A stretch of DNA of 64,000 nt from Hermatobates lingyangjiaoensis (Eukaryota; Arthropoda; Insecta; Hemiptera; Hermatobatidae), in NCBI GenBank assembly GCA_026182355.1, contig JAPFBL010000006.1, positions 8,274,501 to 8,338,500 on the forward strand. Direction: 5' to 3'. This document shows positions 57,320 through 64,000 of this stretch, in pieces. The notes below the pieces were generated by a model. The model did no database searches and was not told where the DNA came from. It saw nothing but the letters and a program-made list of their open reading frames with translations. Position numbers and translations under genes: made by a program. How positions within the stretch are numbered: position 1 is the stretch's first letter; every line of letters starts with the position of its first letter.

Positions 57320-58340
57320 CTCTTTCCTAGATTTTCTACTCTTATATATTTATTTTATTAGAATAACAATTTCTTCCAAAACTATCAAATTAATTATGTT
57401 TTGCTTACATAGTATACTTGTACAATAAAAGTGTAATTAATATCCTAATATTATTAATCATATCATAAAAGTGTTGCATCATATTAATTTTATGATAAAA
57501 AAGTTAGTCGTGTTCAAAATTGTGGACAAGTTTAAATGAAAAAATCAGATCAATTATTTTTTTGCATGTAAATCTATTGCGTTATTCCAAATTATTTGTT
57601 TAATATTTTAACAGATACCTTACCAAATATATATCTGTCTAGTCTTCATATACTGACTAGTTGGTAGGATAGTTCATAGTTTCTTTAAGACTTTTTCTTA
57701 AATTGTAGCAAAATTATAAAGTATGATGCCGATGCTCTTTAGTACTCGACTTACAAAAAATTCAATTTTATTTTTTAGAATGAAAAAATTGTATTACATG
57801 TCTTGATTCATAGTAACAACACATAATGCAAACCCAAACCCTTTGGATTTAGAAACAATACATAATTTCCACAAATTGATAATTTTTAAGTTTTTAGGAT
57901 AAATTGAAGAACGAAATAGAGAAAAACTTAATTTTGAGATAACGGAATTTAGTACATCAAGTTATTAAATAATAAGTGATAAAAATATTCTTGCCGGTAA
58001 ATTTTTCAAAATTTATTATCTGTTAATGATTCATTTGTTCGATTTTCTTACCATTAATGCTAATTTCCTTGAACAATTATGCTTATTTGAATTTATTCTG
58101 TAATAAAAAAATCATTGAAAATGTTTTATCGATTATTTAGCATTATTTTAAGTTGTATTTGATAAGTTAAATCTAAAAAATTCAATGCTCTTGAAACTTT
58201 TCACCGGGCATATAGGAACTTTAAGCCAAAGAAGGTCCTTTCAAAAAAATTATTATTTTACAATATTCATGACGAAGGAGAATTTTAGAGTGAGCTATTG
58301 CTTTATAAAGAGATGTACGTAAGTTGTGTGGTTTTTTGTC
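57320..58340. other. AT-rich DNA, nothing recognised
   Basis: I see no gene or named repeat here. Confidence 0.45.
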
Positions 58341-58343
58341 GTG

Positions 58344-58493
58344 TGTACCGGCAGCACTGAATGCCAACTCTGCAGACACGAGGAAATGAATGAAGCTTAC
58401 ATCAGTATCTTTACAGCTCTCGATCATACAGACATAGAACAGGATCGGATTTATAAAGAAGCCCGTCTCTACTGGTCAGCCATCACTACATGA
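58344..58493 (+). pseudogene. Possible non-LTR retrotransposon C-terminal fragment
   Basis: The frame reads CTGSTECQLCRHEEMNEAYI, then ALDHTDIE and IYKEARLYWSAIT, then a stop. It resembles the C-terminal C..C...E...H region with an ALDH...YW.AR ending seen in some LINE ORF2 proteins. The frame is short and the family cannot be fixed. Confidence 0.4.
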
Positions 58494-58499
58494 GACTGC

Positions 58500-60420
58500 C
58501 ATAAGTGGACAGTGGCTAGTAATAGCAGGGCTTTGTTAGTGATGTAATGTGTGTTGTTTATGTTTTGTTGTAAAATTTTTATAAAATAATGTCTGCATCT
58601 CGCTATCTTTTGAAAAATTGATTCAAATTGAAAAAAAAAATGAAAAACCACTTCAGAAAAGTAAAAAATACATTTTTTTTGCCATACAAATTTATACAAT
58701 TTGATATTTTCTATGAAGAGTTTTATTTCTGTCAAACAAAACCGTATTATTATTTCCCATACTATGTTAATATTTACCATACTAAAAGTAAAGCGATATA
58801 AACAAATATATTCTGTTCTAGGTACATCTTCCTTGAGAGAGGGAAAGTGATAACATGTTTGCCTAAGTAGTTAGAAGACATGTTATGTAATAAAGATCTT
58901 AGTGTAGTATTTTTATTAGCTTATTTAATGCTAGCCAATAATCTAATGTACTAAGACTTAAAATCCGAGATTGGTTCAGACTTCATACCAAGCTTGTGCG
59001 CAGAAAAATCAGCTTTCCAAGTAAAACAAAGTATTCATTTAATTTCTCAAATTTATATCTGACTATAATTTTTTTATTCATCAAAGGACTATCAGATTTT
59101 CACATTTTTCCATTGCTACTTAATCAACTTTGATAACCTGAAATTTTGAAAACAACTGATATAGAAATATCTGGTTTTAACTGTGTTTGAAGGTGTTGCA
59201 GCAAAGTTTTGAAATTTAAAGACTACTAGGTGATCACTTTTTTCAAAATATCCTTCACCAAAATTATTTCATAGCAAACTACTGCCAATCCAAGATGAAT
59301 AATTCTGACTTCTGACGATGTTATAGTGTTCTTGATAATGTTATTACTGTTTATCAAAAATATCTAATATTTTTAAACCTGCTTTTGAATCATCAATATT
59401 CATCTGTGTCAATGCTGTTGAATAGTAAATGTTAAGAATTGAATTTTCTTTCTTCGCATGTTATGTGGAATTATGTAAAGATCACTGTTTTTATACTCAT
59501 TGCATCACGGCTCTAGTTTACGGATCAAACAACTCCTAAAATTGATTAATCCGGGAACCAATGAAGACTGCTATATACTAGTGTCACAAATGTGCTCGGC
59601 CCTTTACTACTAGCACAACAACAAGTGTCACATTTCCTTTGCGTCAGACTAAAAATTTCTTCTCTCTTTTTATTTCTTTTATCTATTGCTGCTCAAGCTG
59701 GGACTGCATAGAATATAGAAAAAAATCTATCACCAAATTTGTCCTTTTTTATCAGATGAGTTTAAAAACTGCATGTCATGTTACTAAACGACTGGTAGGA
59801 GTCGAAGTATTAAATTACTCTTAAAAAAAATCTATTTAAAGTATTAAACAAGTATTAAAATTTAAATCATTCATTAGTAAATATTATATTGGTCGTTGCA
59901 CAAATGGATTTGTTTATTCAAAAAAGAAAAGCAACAACAACTAAAATGTTGTTACAAGAACAAACGCTTTGGTGGTGTTCCGGTACAAATTACTGCTGAG
60001 AGTGATTGTCATTACGGAGGGCCAGCTTTGAGATATACTATTGTAAGTTGGTGCAACGTATTCTACCTTCTCTTGCTTCAGTAAAGCATGTAGATTTATG
60101 ATTCCTTGATCAGGATTAGGACTATAATTGCAACGGACTCAGAGGAAGAAAGAACTCTTAAGGGCTGGTAATCATATACAAAGAATGGTCTGCATCAGTT
60201 TTTATGTTTGTCATGTTTCAACGGCTTCTCAAGCTGAAATCTTGTAACCCATTATTAACAGGAATCAACCAGTTGTTGAAATAACATCCATGACTGAGAC
60301 CTCATTCTACATCATTTGTTAACACTACTAATTACAGTAAGTTGTGTTCAGTTTGTAAACTAACCTTTTAAATTCTGTGGCTAATTTCTCCCACATTAAT
60401 GAATAATGTTTCCTTTAATT
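58500..60420. other. Intergenic DNA, nothing recognised
   Basis: Short open frames only, with no family resemblance. Confidence 0.45.
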
Positions 60421-60424
60421 ATGT

Positions 60425-60545
60425 TTTACTTTACTATAAGTAAAGCATATTAATCATAGAAAAAATTTTGTTTCAAGATTTTGATTAATTTTTGTATCTG
60501 TGTGGGTGGGTGGTCAGATGTGTATCACTTTTTGGGAAACGTGAT
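60425..60545 (-). mobile_element. R element end fragment, inverted
   Basis: On the minus strand a CACCCACCCACACAGA microsatellite is followed by ...CAAAATCTTGAAAC..., ending in the hairpin CTTTACTTATAGTAAAG (60428-60445). This is the only clear copy in reverse orientation. Confidence 0.55.
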
Positions 60546-60549
60546 TTTA

Positions 60550-62390
60550 AACAACTTTTTTTATTCTTAAATAAAAAATTTACAAGTATTGAAATTTTAC
60601 GATTATGATGCAACATAATAATTTCATTGAAAGAGAAAGAAAATAAAAATTGCTCAATTGCCAATAAGGGCATGTTGTAAAATGATCAAATAAAATACAA
60701 AAACTTGAACTTAAGATTAATTATGAATATTTTATGCAGTTCACACCATTTGATTGATCACAATGGAATATGCATAAAAATAGTATCGTATGAGCTCTTT
60801 ATCTAAACAGTTTTTTGTTGAGATTATTTAACTGGAAATCGATGTTATAGTAATTTTTATGATATGAAGGAGCATAAATTTAACGTTAAACGATTGTGTG
60901 TGTATATATATAATTTTTTGTGACAAAATCGTAAAGTTTAGTATTTCTGTAAAAAATATTAAACTGTATATTAAAACTGTACATTAAACTGTAAAAATAG
61001 TCCCGAAAAATACAGAAATGCATAAAAACTGGACCCTCAACTTGGACTAACAAATTAGTTGTCCAATTACTGTAGTTGTCGGATATGATATGTATATGAT
61101 ATATTACTTGTTGGTTACATATATATGAACTTTTTGTCTCACAATTGAGGGAAATAAAAGCCTGATTATAAGGTTTAATATCGGATTTAAATAAGAAATG
61201 TTTTTATTATATGACGTGGTGTGTAAAAACAATAAAATACTCATAAATACTTTATTTTGTGTATGAAAACTGTACAGAAATATATTTCATGATGACACTA
61301 CTAATACTTGAACTTTTATTTGAAGTAATTGTCTAAAGTTACAGTCCTGTGATAGCCACCCCCCTCCCCTCTCATTCAGACTGAGAGCTGTCCCTTGATG
61401 ATGAAGGTGTAACTAGAGTCGACATACCTAGTTATCATGGAGTTATAACATGCTAGTAATCAGAGTATTTATACGAAGAAAACAACATATGTCGATTTCT
61501 TTCATTCCTATTTACACAACTAATGTGTGTTTGTAATAATAAAGTACTACATTAAACCTAGTGTTAATTAATTAATATCATATTGCCATCACGGTGATAA
61601 TTTGTCAATATTTCTTAAATTATTTTTATATTCAAACATGCAATGGTTTTAGAGTGGATTTTATAAGGGTATAATTTCTTTAACAATATACTTGGAAATG
61701 TGTCATTCATCTGCAAGTAATTCATCATAACATTACAAATGCATGTTGGTGATTACCATTAAAATGTTTAAACTATTTTTCATCACACTAGCAATCACAG
61801 TACACCTTGAATGGAGTTTGTGATAAAGAACAAAGGAGTTATTAACAATATTTTGCTAAGTTCTATAAAAACGATTGTGGATACCGTGTTTAGATGTAAA
61901 TCCGTAACTGTCATAAATAAAAAGGATAAAGAAATTATAACCAATTTTTTTTAATTTACTGTAAATAAAATCTTAAAACACCTAATTAATTGTAAAATTG
62001 ATTTATACTTTTATGAAATCATTCATCCCTGTACCTTATCTATGGTTTAAATTTCCTAAAGACTATGAAGTGATAAGTGGAGTTTTTCACTTGTTTAGAT
62101 TTTGACATTTTCTTTTTGGTGATACAAGCGTTTTTGTCAGAATAATCATCACTAAACTTTAATTCTAAGTTTAGACAATGTTTTTTCCCCATTAACAAAT
62201 AATGTACCATATTACGTAATAGGCTTTTTTCCTGACTCAATCAATAAAATCATAACATGCTTTTCCAAAGTAGTAATGAACGTTTTTAAAGGATTATATA
62301 TACTTAAATCTCTGTGTTAAATAAGTAAAACTGACAAAAAAATCTAAATCTATTGAAAAAGAAGGCTTTTTTCTGTATATACTTTTGAAC
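60550..62390. other. Intergenic DNA, nothing recognised
   Basis: No gene, RNA or TE protein seen. Confidence 0.45.
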
Positions 62391-62399
62391 TTATTTCAA

Positions 62400-63410
62400 G
62401 TTATTTTTACATTTCATACAATACAAATACCAAATCTACCCTTAGATAAATTTCTGACCGTCGGTTTATTGGTTTGTCCACAAAATTTTGTGTAAACTCA
62501 GCCACCATAAGGTATAGCAAGCTGAAACTTTGAGAGTAGTTTTGTGTATATTTACCTTAAAATCTAAGCTTTGAATAGATTGAAAATTCAACGTAGAAGC
62601 GAAGTTATAAACTTTTAAGCTGTCATTGGCTAACTTCACAGACATGTTTATTTTGAAAATATACAAGTGTAGTCAGTAGGTATTGTTAGTTGAATTCAAT
62701 TTCATTTCCATTTAAGCTCCCAGCAAAGAGATAATAGACAAGGTGTTTCCCGAAGTTCATGATCTGCCATCTATTCAGAATAACTGGGTTTGTGAACGAG
62801 CTATTCTCACCCCCTACAATTGAGCACGCAGGAAAAATCAATAAATAAGTTCCTGCACTATATCAAGCCGAGAAAAGAACTTAGAAGTCAGTAAACCGAG
62901 CGATTAGTAATGAAGAAGCAGTTTATTATCCAATTGAATTTTTTGACCCCCGTGACTGCTTCAGGACTGCCTCCTCATGAGTTGAAACATAAATTAGGCG
63001 CAACAATCACGCTGTTATAAAGTTTGAGTGCCCCTAATGTGTGCTACCGAACATAGAGGCTGAAATCATGACTGGGTGTGGTACCGGGGAGTCAGTGTTT
63101 ATACCAGGCATATTAAGCAAACGGTTGCAATTTCCCGTAAGAGTCTGTTTTGCAATGACGGTAAATAAGTCGCAAGACCAAACTCTGTCTACGCTAGGAA
63201 TTGAAGTGAGTGAGACCAAGTGGTTCTCATATGGTCAAGTGTATGTTGTTTGCTCAAGTAGGAGAGATTCCCAACTGTTTTCTTCCATGCACCTGCAGGA
63301 CAGGCAGCTAATATGGTGTATACAGAGGCGCTTACTTAACACTATGCAAATAACTATATTTTTTCTGTTCTATAATTTTTCTAATATTATTGTAAAATAC
63401 TAGGTATCTC
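62400..63410 (+). pseudogene. Helitron Pif1-type helicase C-terminus, broken
   Basis: Across several frameshifts the plus strand reads IDKVFPEVHDLPSIQNNWVC, ERAILTPYN, EEAVYYPIEFFDP, then from 63041 NIEAEIMTGCGTGESVFIPG, KRLQFPVRVCFAMTVNKSQD, and FSYGQVYVVCSS. This is the order in Helitron Rep-helicases: ERAIL.P.N, EA..YP.EF, KRLQFP.R..FAMT.NKSQGQ, S.GQ.YVA.SR. The Rep domain and helicase Walker motifs are absent. At 62455-62600 the preceding block (GTTTGTCCACAAAATTTTGT...) matches the Helitron at 37.5-39.6 kb in inverted orientation. Confidence 0.75.
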
Positions 63411-63662
63411 TGAACTTTTGTAAACTACCAGTCAAAGTTAGGCATATCTGCTAATATACGATGACTTTTTTAAACTTTCAAACTAAAAGTGTTATTACAA
63501 TCAGATTATTATTGAGATATACAATACAATGTAACATGCTATATTTTTTTCTTCTTTTGTTACTAACAACCTCTTTGTTTCAGACTATATATAATTTTGA
63601 AATATATATGTGTTTGAACTTTATATCATTAGGGAAATAAAAAACTTTAATTTTTTCAGCAG

Positions 63663-64000
63663 TTCTACCCTGCAAGCCACTCAGTAAATTTTATATCGCC
63701 AAATAGGTTTGGTGTGTTAGCAGTGGAAGAAGAACCACCCCAGCTCAGCAACAGATCAACGACCACTACCCAGAAAGAAGAGAAACCAGCCCAAAAAGAA
63801 GTAGAGCCTCCTCCAATATTTGTAAAAAACATAGTTGACTTCAGTTCCTTTTACAAAACGATAAAAGAGTTGATAGGAGCAAATCAGTTCTCCTGTCAAG
63901 CGAGAACAGACACAACCATCGTCCGTGTCAACACTGGAGAAAACTATACAAAATTAATACGCGCACTAAAAGACCAAAAGTGCAACTATCATACGTACCA
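63663..64000 (+). CDS. Jockey-like ORF1 (gag-type) protein, partial
   Basis: An open frame running off the window end reads FYPASHSVNFISPNRFGVLA, then EEKPAQKEVEPPPIFVKNIV, DFSSFYKTIKEL, then VRVNTGENYTKLIRALKDQK and CNYHTY. A PPPIFV..I.DF start with an HTY end is the gag-like region found before the zinc knuckles in ORF1 of Jockey-type LINEs. No stop is seen in 338 bases, unlike the other TE fragments here, so the element could be relatively intact downstream. The start is not visible. Confidence 0.6.

Noticed and set aside
1..64000. CRISPR arrays, operons or bacterial systems
   Set aside because: No direct-repeat/spacer arrays or bacterial gene layout exist. Introns, SINEs, LINEs and Penelope elements show this is a eukaryotic genome.

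Overview
The window is AT-rich eukaryotic nuclear DNA, almost certainly from an arthropod. The evidence is a tandem cluster of secreted proteins resembling the arthropod group 7 allergen family, a glycine-rich cuticle-type gene with an arthropod TATA/Inr promoter and a very small first coding exon, Jockey-type retrotransposon fragments, and a tRNA-derived SINE with a TTAGG-like tail. I cannot place it to order; a chelicerate, crustacean or hemipteran would all fit. Gene density is low and most of the window is transposable-element (TE) remains and microsatellites.

Layout. 1-10.6 kb holds decayed repeats and a recent ~3.4-3.6 kb direct tandem duplication (3618-7248 / 7249-10618). Each copy contains a Penelope-like 3' end and a minus-strand SINE. 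11.2-15.3 kb holds a three-exon minus-strand gene for a ~201-aa glycine-rich secreted protein; its second intron contains a Penelope remnant. 15.4-31.6 kb is mostly unassignable AT-rich DNA with inverted Penelope ends (17.5-18.9 kb, 24.8-25.9 kb), a Jockey fragment (21.7 kb) and a third SINE (27.1 kb). 31.7-35.6 kb is a dense graveyard of at least five Penelope-like families joined at (TA)n tracts. 37.4-42.6 kb holds Helitron remains and several copies of a DINE/HINE-like element, here called the R element.

42.6-57.3 kb is the main gene locus: three intact intronless genes (starts 42740, 48863, 54228), each 222 aa with a signal peptide and four cysteines. Their promoters share a GATAAG box 13 bp upstream of TATA and an Inr-like site 25 bp after it. 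A fourth unit at ~57 kb keeps flanks but has lost its coding sequence. A Penelope-like element (RT plus GIY-YIG) lies between genes 1 and 2. 57.3-64 kb is intergenic DNA with non-LTR fragments, a Helitron helicase remnant (62.7-63.4 kb) and the start of a Jockey-like ORF1 running off the window.

The most interesting non-coding signal is a set of hammerhead-ribozyme folds in the Penelope ends. Five sequence families (A-E) share one layout: stem I, CTGANGA (or a derivative), one spacer base, stem II, GAA, a short self-complementary stem III with no loop, the cleavage base, and the stem I partner. Penelope-like elements are known to carry hammerheads; the number of distinct families in one window, and their consistent loop-less palindromic stem III, merit a check.
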